A stretch of DNA of 64,000 bases from Nostoc indistinguendum CM1-VF10 (GTDB lineage: Bacteria > Cyanobacteriota > Cyanobacteriia > Cyanobacteriales > Nostocaceae): positions 1 to 64,000 of the forward strand of contig JAHHHS010000037.1 in the NCBI GenBank assembly GCA_019359215.1. Direction: 5' to 3'. The notes under the pieces were generated by a model. It was given only the letters and a program-made list of their open reading frames with translations, did not search any database and was not told where the DNA came from. Positions 54,104 to 63,843 of the stretch are shown piece after piece. The stretch's first letter is position 1. Every line of letters starts with the position of its first letter. A program made the position numbers and the translations under genes.

Positions 54104-55321
54104 TTAATGAAATGCTGTACTTAGCCGTTCAAGTTGGGCTTCAATAGCTGCCAAAAGCTGGTGTTGCTGCCAATTTTGGCTAAGATGGGCGGCTATGCAA
54201 GCCGCTCCAGCGCCCATACCTTCTTTCACAAAGCCCTGCTCATAAGCTCTCAGTTGGGGATAACGAGAATCAGCAAAGCTCAAATGAGTTGCTAATAAGG
54301 GAGGGGTTTCTCCACTCTGAGTTAAGTTACCTTTTCCTAAGTTGAAGGCTAAATCAACTGTAGCGCCAGTAGGGTCTTCTGCTACCCAGCGAGTTGTGCC
54401 CACAACTACTTCTTCTGGTTGCCATGATAAGGCATAAGCTTGAGCGATCGCATTTATTAGCGCATAAACCGCTAGCATTTGCGTTCCACCAGCAAGCATT
54501 ACACCACAACTACGACTAGCAGCGATCGCCATCCCAGCTACCACTACTTGCATCGGATCACCCACAGCAGCGACGAGTTGCAAGGGGTTAACTGGAAAAG
54601 ATGAGGAGGATAACGAGGACAAAGTAAAATTTCCTTCCCCTGCTCCCTGCTCCCTGCTCCCCATCATCTTCTCCAGCCCAGCTTGCACTAGTGCCCATTT
54701 TTGCACGTGGTTACAAATAGGGTGGCTACTGTTGACTTTTCCGGCAGCATCTATACCCAAAGCAGTTAAGATTGCCAAGGCAGTTGTAGTACCCCCGACG
54801 ACGCACTCACCGATTATTAGATACCCCTGTTGGATATTGGCAGCAAGGCGTTCTCCCCAAAGTAGCCCTTGTTTAAACAAGTGGTGTACTGTTGTTATTT
54901 CCATAGCAGCACCTCCACTTAAACAGTGAGCAGGAGCGCCACCTAAATCAATTGCTGGCACAGCAGGAGGCTGGGGTAAACCAGCATTAAACAAATGAAC
55001 TGGTATATTTAGTGACTCAAATACAGCGCGAGAAATCAGCACAGGCGAAGCCCCAGCAGCTAATGGTGGTAGGGGATATTGGGCTTTATGTTCTGGGCCA
55101 TAGTACAAAAACTCAGCATCGGCACAAGCAGTATATTTCCGATCTTCTGGAGTGCGACCTGCTGCTGAGATCCCTGGAATTAAACCAGTTTCAGTAAATC
55201 CTAAAACACAGGCAAATATGGGTAGAGAACCACTATACCGTCGTAGCCATTCTTCACCCTGTGCTTTTTGGGTATAAATACGAATTTGGGAATTGGGCAT
55301 TGGGAATTGGGCATGGAGCAT
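54104..55321 (-). CDS. CobT-like nicotinate-nucleotide phosphoribosyltransferase homologue
   Basis: 405 aa, similar to the cyanobacterial/archaeal group of CobT-related proteins (TIGR00303 type) used in assembling the lower ligand of cobamides. Visible: LPIFACVLGFTETGLIPGIS, LGGAPAHCLSGGAAMEITTV, LIIGECVVGGTTTALAILTA, LAGGTQMLAVYALINA, and EDPTGATVDLAFNLG. About 25 residues (GSREQGAGEGNFTLSSLSSSS near residue 225) are an in-frame repeat insertion. The start is uncertain: the first codons (MLHAQFPMPN) lie in attgggc repeats, and MPNSQIRIYTQK is a better candidate. Confidence 0.82.
   Translation of the reverse strand: MLHAQFPMPNSQIRIYTQKAQGEEWLRRYSGSLPIFACVLGFTETGLIPGISAAGRTPEDRKYTACADAEFLYYGPEHKAQYPLPPLAAGASPVLISRAVFESLNIPVHLFNAGLPQPPAVPAIDLGGAPAHCLSGGAAMEITTVHHLFKQGLLWGERLAANIQQGYLIIGECVVGGTTTALAILTALGIDAAGKVNSSHPICNHVQKWALVQAGLEKMMGSREQGAGEGNFTLSSLSSSSFPVNPLQLVAAVGDPMQVVVAGMAIAASRSCGVMLAGGTQMLAVYALINAIAQAYALSWQPEEVVVGTTRWVAEDPTGATVDLAFNLGKGNLTQSGETPPLLATHLSFADSRYPQLRAYEQGFVKEGMGAGAACIAAHLSQNWQQHQLLAAIEAQLERLSTAFH
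54597..54662 (-). repeat. Low-complexity repeat inserted in frame in the CobT-like gene
   Basis: Tandem gggagca units (coding strand), then a Ser/Leu-coding tract. The same gggagca unit occurs in the MurD insertion. Confidence 0.7.
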
Positions 55322-55391
55322 TGGTGATTAGTTAGGACTCATTATTTAACCAAGGACAAATGACTAATGACAAGTGACTAATGACCAATAA
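55298..55391. repeat. Tandem attgggc / tgactaa repeats
   Basis: Units of gggcattgggaattgggcat and a ggactcat...gactaatgaca tract lie at the start of the CobT-like gene and in the gap to the next one. Confidence 0.6.
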
Positions 55392-56138
55392 CTATCCTTC
55401 ATAATCTATGAGAACTTGTACCCAGCGTGGTGGACGGGGAATGGGGTTACCCAGACGATCAAAAAGCAACCATGATGCTAGGTGTACCAAAAAAAGGTAA
55501 ATAAAGTTGTTGAGTAAAATTAGACCGATCACCACCACTTGAATCAAAAACACACTGGGACTCGCCAACAAACTCAGCCTCAAAAATACCCACTCTATGA
55601 TCCTAGTCGCCTGGGTAATTCCATAAATCCACAAGTCTTCACCCGACAGAACAGACAGCAACCACAGCCGAAAAAAGACTCCCAAAGCACCCAACAACGT
55701 ACCCAAGGTGATAGAAACAATCCAGGGAACACGACGATACCATGTCGCTCCCAAAAGCACACCCATGAACCCGTAGGGCATGACAAACAGCAAACTGCGG
55801 GCTGGCCCCATTAGTACCGTCAGCAGTAAGCCGGAAGTGAGTGCTGCCATCCATGCCGCACGCCTGCCCCAACGCAGATAAACTAGAGCGATCGGCACCG
55901 GAAAAAATATCCGTAAAACTGGGCCTAAGGGAAAGTAGAAATTAATAAACCAAATCAAGCTCGCAGTACTGGCTAAAAACGCCGTTTCCACCATCCTCAA
56001 AGGCGCATCAGCCTTGATTTGAGGAGGCATTAACTGCTGTTCTTTGTCTAACCAATGATTGTGGGGAGTTGGAGACTCAGGGGATGGATTTTCCTCCGGC
56101 TCATTTGGCAGAGAATCTAAAATACTCATATCTGACAA
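55392..56138 (-). CDS. DUF2232 membrane protein
   Basis: 248 aa with about six or seven membrane helices after a soluble N-terminus (LRMVETAFLASTASLIWFIN, FYFPLGPVLRIFFPVPIALV, AWMAALTSGLLLTVLMG). Family DUF2232, of unknown function and common in cyanobacteria. It starts 4 bases after the stop of the Crp-family gene on the same strand, so the two are almost certainly one operon. Confidence 0.85.
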   Translation of the reverse strand: MSDMSILDSLPNEPEENPSPESPTPHNHWLDKEQQLMPPQIKADAPLRMVETAFLASTASLIWFINFYFPLGPVLRIFFPVPIALVYLRWGRRAAWMAALTSGLLLTVLMGPARSLLFVMPYGFMGVLLGATWYRRVPWIVSITLGTLLGALGVFFRLWLLSVLSGEDLWIYGITQATRIIEWVFLRLSLLASPSVFLIQVVVIGLILLNNFIYLFLVHLASWLLFDRLGNPIPRPPRWVQVLIDYEG

Positions 56139-56142
56139 GTTT

Positions 56143-56880
56143 TTAAACTATCATTCTTTCTAAGGCTGACAAATCGGGAATACAAATAGTGTCTTGATCC
56201 CGTTTAATCAAGCCTTTTTTTTCTAGCCTTGTCAATACTCGTGTCACAGTTTCCCGCGCCAGTCCGCTCAAACTACTCAATTCCCGATGAGGTAAATTGG
56301 GGATTTCGATTCCTGTTTGCCCTTTTTTTCCCTGTCCTTCTGCCAAAAATAGCAACGTATCTGCCACTCGTGACTGGCTATCAGATTCCCGCAACCTCAA
56401 TCGGCGATTTACTTGCCGCAACCGTCGTGCCATTAGTTGCGCCAATCGAACTCCCGCCAAGGGTTCTATATGAAGTAACTTGACAAAATCCTGAGCAGGC
56501 ATACTACCAATTACCGTTGGGGTCAAGGTAATCACATCTGTGGATCGAGGAACTTCATCTAGCGCTGCCATTTCACCAAACAATTCCCCTTTGCCAAGAA
56601 TATTCAGCGTTACCTCTTTTCCTTCCAGATTGTAGGTGCGAATTTTTACCCATCCGTCCAAAATAAAATACACAGAACCACCCCAGTCATTTTCAAGTAG
56701 AATTACCTGATTGGCTGGGTGAGTGCGGGTAGCAAGATGGCTCAGGGCTGATTCCACAGCAGTTTCTGGCAACCCTTGAAAAAAGGGAGCCGACGACGTG
56801 ATCATCCAGGAATTAGCCTGTGCTTGCAAGCTATATCGGTCTTCCATTACGACATCTTTAATTGAAGCTGCTATATACAC
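56143..56880 (-). CDS. Crp/Fnr-family transcriptional regulator
   Basis: Effector-binding beta-barrel (VILLENDWGGSVYFILDGWV, GKGELFGEMAALDEVPRSTD), a long dimer helix, and a C-terminal helix-turn-helix PHRELSSLSGLARETVTRVL, TRLEKKGLIKRDQ. It is not NtcA by its N-terminal half, and no Cys cluster for an FNR iron-sulphur centre is evident. Two starts are possible: the ATG at 56878-56880 or MEDRYSLQ at 56845-56847, the latter closer to relatives. First gene of the operon with DUF2232. Target sites unknown. Confidence 0.9.
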   Translation of the reverse strand: MYIAASIKDVVMEDRYSLQAQANSWMITSSAPFFQGLPETAVESALSHLATRTHPANQVILLENDWGGSVYFILDGWVKIRTYNLEGKEVTLNILGKGELFGEMAALDEVPRSTDVITLTPTVIGSMPAQDFVKLLHIEPLAGVRLAQLMARRLRQVNRRLRLRESDSQSRVADTLLFLAEGQGKKGQTGIEIPNLPHRELSSLSGLARETVTRVLTRLEKKGLIKRDQDTICIPDLSALERMIV

Positions 56881-57776
56881 ACGAAAAACAAGACCGCCAT
56901 TTTCAGCTTAAGCTATCAAAGCACAGCTCCCTTTTAAAAAGAAAACTAAACTATGCTAAATAAGAAAGCGACAAGAACGTTTTTCTAAATAATCTTTACC
57001 TATAAGTGTGAAGTACCCACCATTAAAACAAAGTAGTGTTATGGCGGGGGACTGAGGCCGAATTTGGTAAACTAACACATACTAACCGCTAGGCGGTATA
57101 GTCTAAGTCCTAATTCATCAGGAATAGACTACCGAACTCCATAGTCCTTATTGGTATTACATTCCCTCCTCTTGTTAGGAGTCCTAATTCCCAAGATCCA
57201 AATCTTTCTCTTGCAATGTGTACCGATCAGCTTGGTTTTCGCTTACGGCATTGATGGTTGTCGAGCGGAGTCGAAATACGGGCAAGATATAAAATCATAC
57301 CAGAAAAAGAGTTTGTTTTCTCCATGTCCTCTGACCTCTTGCGGGAGCAAAAAGTTATCGGCAGTGGTCTTGGGGTTTCTCCCATCAGAAAGTGGCGTCG
57401 GCAGAGGCGACTTAAAGAAACTGCTATCCAATCACTCTCCTATCAGGTAAGCGAGAGACTTCTGCTAGTTTAGTTAAAAATATAGGCAAACAATACTAAT
57501 GATACTAAAGGGAGTAAATTATTGCTCAGGTATTTTAGCGATTTTCAAAAATAGGCAACTTAATGAGCTGCAAAACAAAGCTTCTTAAACAAACGCTGAC
57601 TGAAGATTGCCACGACTCCCAGTAATCCATAACATAATGACAGTCACAAGCACAAGCAGCGGCTTTTGTCACTCAAAACTTCTCCTATGGGAGACGCTGC
57701 GCGTAGCAAGATACCCGTAGGGGTACGGTGATTGTAAAGTAATTGTCACATTAGGTGACAGACGTTTTTAGGTAAG
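56881..57776. other. 0.9-kb spacer without a recognised gene
   Basis: Holds a 'ctaggcggtatagtctaagtcc' tract (about 57090), partial repeats (gggagacgctgcgcgtagca near 57690) and AT-rich DNA. The short frames here have no domains. A small RNA or long leader for the large downstream gene cannot be excluded. Confidence 0.5.
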
Positions 57777-60700
57777 GTGATAAAAGTGACTTCCAGTGCA
57801 GATGAAATTCAAAAGCTGATCGCAGACATTGACAACTTACTTGCCAGTGGTGGCAAGCGCCTGTCTAGATTTCTGCCTGGTCAGGCGCAGGAGCATAAAG
57901 AGGTTTTAGAACGAATTCGCAACTTCTTGGTGAGACTACAAGAAAAAGAAGCATTAGAGAGCGGCATCTCAGATCAATCTTCTGAAGAACCGCGTTCGCC
58001 TTTATTCACAAAACTTCTTGACCAAGATAATAACCAGTATCCATTACCGCCGCTCGAATTCTATCAGGAACAGAGTACTGTTGGGGCAGGACAATTAAAA
58101 AGTGAATTTTCGAGCTTGATCCAGCCATTGCGATCGGAATTAGAATTGCTATTGCAAGAGCGAGCCACTCTCGTACAGGAAATTCGGCAACTAGAGCAAA
58201 GGCGATTGCAAAATTACTCCTTAGCGCAGCAGTTGACAAACCAGGAGCAGGTGATTACCGAGTTTTTACAGTTACTCATGAGTCGTCTGGTGCCAAGTTT
58301 AACACCACTACTAGCACAGACGTGGGAAAATTCCGTCAGTTCTTCAGGAGCAAATACTGCAAACTCAGAACTAGCAACTTCTGCAACTCAACCTTTATTA
58401 GAATCACCAGACCGTGTGGAGCGGTTAACCCAGCTGGCTAGGGAGTTGGATCAACACCTATTATCACTAGATGGGACTGTGAATGTAGTATTTGAAGCAC
58501 TACAGCGCAACATTAATACTTATGACGAATCCCTGTCGCAAGCGCTGGCAAGAATGCATAGCAAGGGAATGCAAGGCGAACAGTTGATGGGCAGCTTTAT
58601 CAACAATTTGACCCAGCATTTGCAGCAACAATCACCTAGCTCCCACCCATCTTTCCTTGAGGTCGAATCTGATAGACAAGCATCATTGGTTGACCCAGGC
58701 GAGATTCCTGCTGGAGTTGCAGCCCAACCCTTGGAGTTTCTACAATCAGAAACTTCATCTTCAGTCACAATTAATTCTGAGCAACAGGAGACTACTCTCA
58801 CAGAGGATTTAGATGCAGTGATGTTGCAGCTAGGCTTAGACTCGCCTGAATCTTCTGAAACCCCGACGGAATTATCGCAAGATATTTCTGCGTTAATAGG
58901 TGATGAAGTAGATCAGCTTTACGCCAGTTTGTTTGGTACTGGTGATGTTAAGAATCCAAGTCTTGAGGTTGCCACTGCCTCAGAATCAACGTTGAACATC
59001 GCTGAAAGTCTATCTGTCCCTGCAATGGATTCTCCTGTTGTGACATCAGATATGGGTCTTTCATCCCAAGAGACTTTAGTAGAAACCACAGATTCATCAT
59101 CGGAACCACAGGAAGAACTATTTTTTGCAGAGGAGACTGACCTAAACTCGCCTCTTAGCAACTCTCTGCCACAAACAGACAGTTTTCCCGCGCAAATCGA
59201 CACTCAGCCAGCTAGTGTTGATACTATCAATACCCTAACTGACCTATTGCCTGATGCAGGCGATGATCAGGAACTGCTAGAAGTGTCATTCTCTGCGGAG
59301 GATGCCACAACTACAGCACCAGTTACTCCAGAAGCAGAGGAAATTGCCTTGGCATTAGCGCAGCGTCTCGTTGGCGCAGCCTCTCGTAGAGAAGAGAAGC
59401 CTACCCAAGGTATCGCCACACCAGAAGTATTAATTAATGATGATCAACCAGAACTATCTTCAGATAACTATATTGCTGCTTCGCCACAAGAAAACTTGCT
59501 TTCTGTTGAGTCAAACCAGGCTCCAGCCGTACTTGATATTTCTTTAGATGAAGAACAGTTGCAGCAATTAGATCGGGATTTGGCTAATTTTGATCAGCAG
59601 CTAAATTCTGAGTCCCAGCCAGCTAACAACTTGGATATTTTCTCAGAACTAAATGATAAAACTCAAGACACAATCTCCACAACTCCCCCTGAACCGGAAA
59701 CAGAAAATCTTCAAATAGTAGAAAATACCTCAACTGCTGCTTTCTCTAGTTTGGCAGTTCCCCAGGTAGAAACTGAACAAGAAAAGGAAATCATAACTCC
59801 TGTTGAAGAAAGTTCTTTACCTCCAATTTCTAACTCCATCAATAATCCAGAAGTTTCGCTCAATGTTCTAGAATCAGTCTGGTATTTAGGAATTGATTTA
59901 GGTACAACAGGAATTTCTGCCGCATTATTAAATCGCTCGACTTTTGTTGTACATCCTATCTACTGGTCATCAGAAAATCCGCCGGGAACAACTTCCTTTC
60001 AACAATCATTTCGTTTACCAACAGAAGTTTATCTGCCTACAGCTTCTGTTCCCCACGGAGAAAACGAAAGTATTGAAGTACATGAACAGACAGCACCTGC
60101 GGCTGTTGCCCAAGATAAAGTGCCCGATCGCTCGGTCACCACTCCTGCAACACGGAGATCAACGGCAGATGCGACAACAAATAATCTCTATTCGGCACAG
60201 TTAAAGCCCTATTTACAAGTAGCCATTCCCTACAAAAGTGAACGGCAGAAATGGGAACCTGTTTTGCAATTAAATGAATTTTCGGCAGGCCCTTTGATTT
60301 GGATTGTGCGATCGCTCTCTAAGCTACTATTAACCCTCAAATCCGAAAAAACTTGTACCACCCCTAGTTTAATGGCTGCTGCTGTGGGGATCAGCGAACA
60401 AGATTTTCCCAAGATTATCAATAATATTGCTGGTGTAATTTGCACATGTCCATCTAGTTGGTCGGAATCATACCGCTTCAATGTACGGGAAGCTTTACTC
60501 ACCAGTAAACTCATCCAACATCCGCAGCAAGTCTTTTTTGTAGAAGAAGCGATCGCTAGTTTACTCCCAGAACTCGATGCTGCTAACGGTGAGCAAGTAA
60601 AATTAAGCCAACCTCAGGGTTCTTATCCTGCAAAAACCAGCGAACATCCCATTGTTGGCAATACCCTTGTCATTAACATTGGGACATCTACCACAGAAAT

Positions 60701-61817
60701 GTTGCTGGTTGATGTCCCAGAAACATTGGTGCAATTAACATACAATGATTTCATGCTCCATAGTTTTGCCTATGCTAGCAAGGGAATTGAACAAGATATT
60801 ATCTGCCAGCTGCTATTGCCACCGAAATCTCGGCAATCACGCCAAGAAACACCAAGCGATGGCAAAACTATTATCAGTAATCCTTGGCAATGGCAACCGT
60901 CAATTCCCGGTTTAGACCAAATGCGTTGGCAGAGTTTAGGGTTGGAAGAATTAGAACTACCAAGAGTCGGGGAACCAGATATCACCGCTCGGATTCGCCT
61001 CCAACAGCGTCTAGAAAGTTCTCTACTGGGACAGGCGGTATTAGATGCCGCCCTAGCTCTAAAGCTGATTTTGCAACACCAAGATTCTTTTACCCTAGAA
61101 TTGGCCGATCAGCAATGGATTTTGCAGCGACGAGACTTAGAAAGCCACGTATTTGTCCCCTTTGTGCGTCGCCTAAACCGAGAACTCAACAAGTTGTTGG
61201 TAGCTCGTGGCATCCCCACAGAATCCATTAATCAAGCGATTCTGACTGGTGGGTTGGCTTGTGTCGGGACGGTAAACCGATGGCTACGGCAAAAACTCCC
61301 CGGTGCCAAGATTATTCAAGATTTATATCTCGGCGAAAACGGCGCTCCCAATTGTAGTCGGGTTGCTTATGGTTTAGCGATGCTGCCTCTGCATCCCCAG
61401 ATATTAGATATACCCAGGCAACAATACACGGATTATTTCTTATTTACAGAACTGCTGCGGCTGCTACCAGACCGACCTTTATCTTTTGGTGAAGTTATCC
61501 AGCTATTTGAGGGTCGTGGGATCAATACTCGCACTTGTCAGCAACGCCTGCTGGCTTTTTTGGAAGGTGAACTACCTTCGGGTTTGATACCTTCAGTTAC
61601 AGATTCAACCTGGCTCACTCAGAGTTCGCAAGAAAATCCTGACTATCAGGCGATCGCTACAGCACCACTTTTTGAAAAACAAGGGAGTCTCACTTATCGT
61701 CCCAATTCCCAACAACTGTTATCTTTGCGCCGCTATCTAGATGCGATCAAAGCTAGTAATCAGCAATCACTGGAGGAACCATACTTAGTGAATTTTGCTT
61801 TAGAGGTTAATCATTGA
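57777..61817 (+). CDS. Giant protein with Hsp70/actin-like C-terminal ATPase fold
   Basis: 1346 aa. Residues about 1-170 are helical with a coil (SELELLLQERATLVQEIRQL). About 300-690 is an acidic, Ser/Glu/Pro-rich, probably disordered region. The C-terminal half has an actin/Hsp70-type fold: phosphate-1 loop YLGIDLGTTGISAALL (about 703-718), phosphate-2-like VINIGTSTTEMLLVDVP (about 964), adenosine-like ILTGGLACVGTVNRWL (about 1155) and NCSRVAYGLAMLPL. No substrate-binding domain follows. About 16 residues (LVGAASRREEKPTQGI near 531) are repeat-derived. GTG at 57777 or 57786 may be the start. It resembles conserved Nostocales proteins of unknown role. Confidence 0.72.
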   Translation: MIKVTSSADEIQKLIADIDNLLASGGKRLSRFLPGQAQEHKEVLERIRNFLVRLQEKEALESGISDQSSEEPRSPLFTKLLDQDNNQYPLPPLEFYQEQSTVGAGQLKSEFSSLIQPLRSELELLLQERATLVQEIRQLEQRRLQNYSLAQQLTNQEQVITEFLQLLMSRLVPSLTPLLAQTWENSVSSSGANTANSELATSATQPLLESPDRVERLTQLARELDQHLLSLDGTVNVVFEALQRNINTYDESLSQALARMHSKGMQGEQLMGSFINNLTQHLQQQSPSSHPSFLEVESDRQASLVDPGEIPAGVAAQPLEFLQSETSSSVTINSEQQETTLTEDLDAVMLQLGLDSPESSETPTELSQDISALIGDEVDQLYASLFGTGDVKNPSLEVATASESTLNIAESLSVPAMDSPVVTSDMGLSSQETLVETTDSSSEPQEELFFAEETDLNSPLSNSLPQTDSFPAQIDTQPASVDTINTLTDLLPDAGDDQELLEVSFSAEDATTTAPVTPEAEEIALALAQRLVGAASRREEKPTQGIATPEVLINDDQPELSSDNYIAASPQENLLSVESNQAPAVLDISLDEEQLQQLDRDLANFDQQLNSESQPANNLDIFSELNDKTQDTISTTPPEPETENLQIVENTSTAAFSSLAVPQVETEQEKEIITPVEESSLPPISNSINNPEVSLNVLESVWYLGIDLGTTGISAALLNRSTFVVHPIYWSSENPPGTTSFQQSFRLPTEVYLPTASVPHGENESIEVHEQTAPAAVAQDKVPDRSVTTPATRRSTADATTNNLYSAQLKPYLQVAIPYKSERQKWEPVLQLNEFSAGPLIWIVRSLSKLLLTLKSEKTCTTPSLMAAAVGISEQDFPKIINNIAGVICTCPSSWSESYRFNVREALLTSKLIQHPQQVFFVEEAIASLLPELDAANGEQVKLSQPQGSYPAKTSEHPIVGNTLVINIGTSTTEMLLVDVPETLVQLTYNDFMLHSFAYASKGIEQDIICQLLLPPKSRQSRQETPSDGKTIISNPWQWQPSIPGLDQMRWQSLGLEELELPRVGEPDITARIRLQQRLESSLLGQAVLDAALALKLILQHQDSFTLELADQQWILQRRDLESHVFVPFVRRLNRELNKLLVARGIPTESINQAILTGGLACVGTVNRWLRQKLPGAKIIQDLYLGENGAPNCSRVAYGLAMLPLHPQILDIPRQQYTDYFLFTELLRLLPDRPLSFGEVIQLFEGRGINTRTCQQRLLAFLEGELPSGLIPSVTDSTWLTQSSQENPDYQAIATAPLFEKQGSLTYRPNSQQLLSLRRYLDAIKASNQQSLEEPYLVNFALEVNH
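59353..59402 (+). repeat. Dispersed repeat translated in the Hsp70-like gene
   Basis: gcgcagcgtctcgttggcgc then agcctctcgtagagaagaga, the same class as near 9200-9270. Frame kept. Confidence 0.65.
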
Positions 61818-62179
61818 GATTAATGCATCACGGATGTGTCTTTCTGAGTCGGTCACATCCTGATGGGCTTTCTGCTCTCAACACTGTAATATTTTAAATG
61901 TGTATCCAGAACACTATATTTTTATTAGATGAAAAAAATACTGTAACTTTACGATCTACCACCTTAATTGAAAGATTTTGTAAACTTTAGATTTTCGGTT
62001 TTTATATTGTTCAACTTTTGTGTATATTCATCATATTCGGTGGTAATGATAAAAGCAGTAAAAATCGACTAAACATTGTGTTCATGTCTACACTACTGAT
62101 CAAAAAGTCCTGTTGTAGATAAGTTAGTCCTAGTGAATCACCTTTATCTTTATTCAGTTAATTGTTCGCAACAGCCTTT
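61818..62179. other. Spacer with hairpin after the Hsp70-like gene
   Basis: A 7-bp stem ggatgtg (61832-61838) / cacatcc (61854-61860) follows the stop by 14 bases and may act as a terminator, although the T-run is poor. The rest is AT-rich without genes. Confidence 0.4.
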
Positions 62180-62344
62180 AGAGGATGTTTGAAAAGTCCT
62201 CATCTTGGTAGCAAAACGTTTTAGATCCCCCTAAATCCCCCTTAAAAAGGGGGACTCTGATTCCGGTTCCCCCCTTTTTAAGGGGGGTTAGGGGGGAGCA
62301 ATAAGTGCCTAAAATCACAGCCAACCACTTTTCAAACAACCTCT
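62180..62344. mobile_element. Intact MITE family A element, 165 bp
   Basis: Inverted ends agaggatgtttgaaaagt (62180-62197) and acttttcaaacaacctct (62327-62344), one mismatch in 18. Contains the C-run/G-run palindrome. TTA occurs on both sides of the gagg...cctc core, a possible target duplication of the IS5-like type. A truncated copy is at 3801-3902. Confidence 0.85.
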
Positions 62345-62952
62345 TACACCCGTCAACTTTAAGCGTAAGAAAACGATTAATTGACATTATTGGAGCCATT
62401 GTAGGGCTGATTATTACATTTATGGTAGCAATTCCACTGGCGATTGCTACCTTTATTCATGAGCCAAGTCCAATATTTTATTCCCAAATTCGCTGTGGTT
62501 TGAACGGAAAAACTTTCCGCATTTGGAAATTCCGTTCCATGATCGTCGATGCCGATAAACTCAAGCATTTGGTTGAAAACCAAGCCAAAGGTCACATTTT
62601 TAAATCTGTCGACGATCCTCGCATTACTCCTGTCGGTAAGTTTTTGCGGCGTACCAGTTTAGACGAATTTCCCCAATTTTGGAATGTTCTGGTAGGGGAC
62701 ATGAGTTTAGTTGGTACTCGTCCACCCACTCCTGATGAAGTCAGTAATTACGATCCACACCACTGGGATAGATTGCGAGTCAAACCAGGCATTACCGGAG
62801 AATGGCAGGCTAATGGACGTTCTAACATTACAGACTTTGAAACCATTGTCAAGATGGATATAGATTATCAATGCAAATGGTCTGTAACTTATGACCTAAG
62901 TCTGATTGTTAAAACTATCTGGGTAGTTTTAAAAAAGACTGGGGCTTATTGA
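62305..62952 (+). CDS. Undecaprenyl-phosphate sugar transferase (WcaJ/EpsL-like)
   Basis: Monotopic phosphoglycosyl transferase starting exopolysaccharide repeat units on the lipid carrier. One helix RLIDIIGAIVGLIITFMVAI, then IFYSQIRCGLNGKTFRIWKF, RSMIVDADKL, FLRRTSLDEFPQFWNVLVGD (catalytic DE pair), MSLVGTRPPTPDEVSNY and KPGITGEWQANGRSNITDFE. The first ~13 codons (GTG 62305 onward) lie inside the MITE's right end, so the original start was probably displaced. 215 aa is a normal length for the short type. Confidence 0.92.
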   Translation: MPKITANHFSNNLLHPSTLSVRKRLIDIIGAIVGLIITFMVAIPLAIATFIHEPSPIFYSQIRCGLNGKTFRIWKFRSMIVDADKLKHLVENQAKGHIFKSVDDPRITPVGKFLRRTSLDEFPQFWNVLVGDMSLVGTRPPTPDEVSNYDPHHWDRLRVKPGITGEWQANGRSNITDFETIVKMDIDYQCKWSVTYDLSLIVKTIWVVLKKTGAY

Positions 62953-63006
62953 ATTAGTCATTAGTCACTAGTTTTCCTTTGCGTTCCCTCATCTCCACTT
63001 TCTTAT

Positions 63007-63843
63007 TCAACCTTTGACCCCGCTACCAGTTTCCGTGGGTACAATGTAACGTTGTAAAAACAAAAATAGTAATAATACTGGGGCGATCGCAATTACTGAA
63101 CCAGCAGCTACCAAGCGCCAGTCAAGAGAAAATGTGCCTGCCAGCTTGGCGACTCCCAAGGGGAGAGTGTATAAATTTTCGTCTTGGATGACGATTAAAG
63201 GCCACAAAAAATCACTCCAAGCACCAATAAATACAAAAATAGCTAAAGTTACCAATGCTGGGCGAACTGCTGGTAACATCACATGCCACCACAAACCTAA
63301 CTCCGAACTGCCATCCATCCGCGCGGCTTCTTCTATCTCTTTGGGGACACTCATAAAAGCTTGACGCAACAGAAAAATGCCAAAGGCAGAAGCTAAACTC
63401 GGAAAAATCATCCCTAGATAACTATTTCTCAAACCCAACTGGACTGTTAAAATATAAAGGGGAATCATCACGATTTGGAAGGGAATCATAATCGTAGAGA
63501 CAATCGCTACAAAAATCCAGTCTCGCCCGACAAATGATAATCTTGCCAACGGATAGGCAGCTAAAGCGCAAAATAGTAAATTTAAGCCAACAGTCAGCAC
63601 TGAAACCAAAGTGCTGTTATACAGATATTGCCCAAAAGGTAAAGAGTTCCATACACTAAAGAAGTTATCTAGTGTTGGTGAGGCAGGCAATAACTGTGGC
63701 GGCGACTGCAAAATATTTTCTGTAGGCGATTTCAAGGCTGTACTAACCAGCCACAGTAAAGGAAAGAGCATCACCAGTGCGATCGCTCCCAATAGCACAT
63801 ACATTAGCAGAATCTGCGATCGTGATTTTTTCAAGTTCAGCAT
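63007..63843 (-). CDS. Carbohydrate ABC transporter permease (MalG/UgpE-like)
   Basis: 278 aa inner-membrane permease with six helices. EAA loop: EEAARMDGSSELGLWWHVML, PAVRPALVTL. N-terminal LLMYVLLGAIALVMLFPLLW, VSTALKSPTEN is typical of the MalG/UgpE group. Other transporter parts would lie beyond the window on the minus-strand side. Substrate: a sugar or sugar phosphate, not resolved. Confidence 0.92.
   Translation of the reverse strand: MLNLKKSRSQILLMYVLLGAIALVMLFPLLWLVSTALKSPTENILQSPPQLLPASPTLDNFFSVWNSLPFGQYLYNSTLVSVLTVGLNLLFCALAAYPLARLSFVGRDWIFVAIVSTIMIPFQIVMIPLYILTVQLGLRNSYLGMIFPSLASAFGIFLLRQAFMSVPKEIEEAARMDGSSELGLWWHVMLPAVRPALVTLAIFVFIGAWSDFLWPLIVIQDENLYTLPLGVAKLAGTFSLDWRLVAAGSVIAIAPVLLLFLFLQRYIVPTETGSGVKG

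Noticed and set aside
57151..57450. 99-codon gene in the 57-kb spacer
   Set aside because: No domain, overlapping alternative frames of similar length, poor composition.
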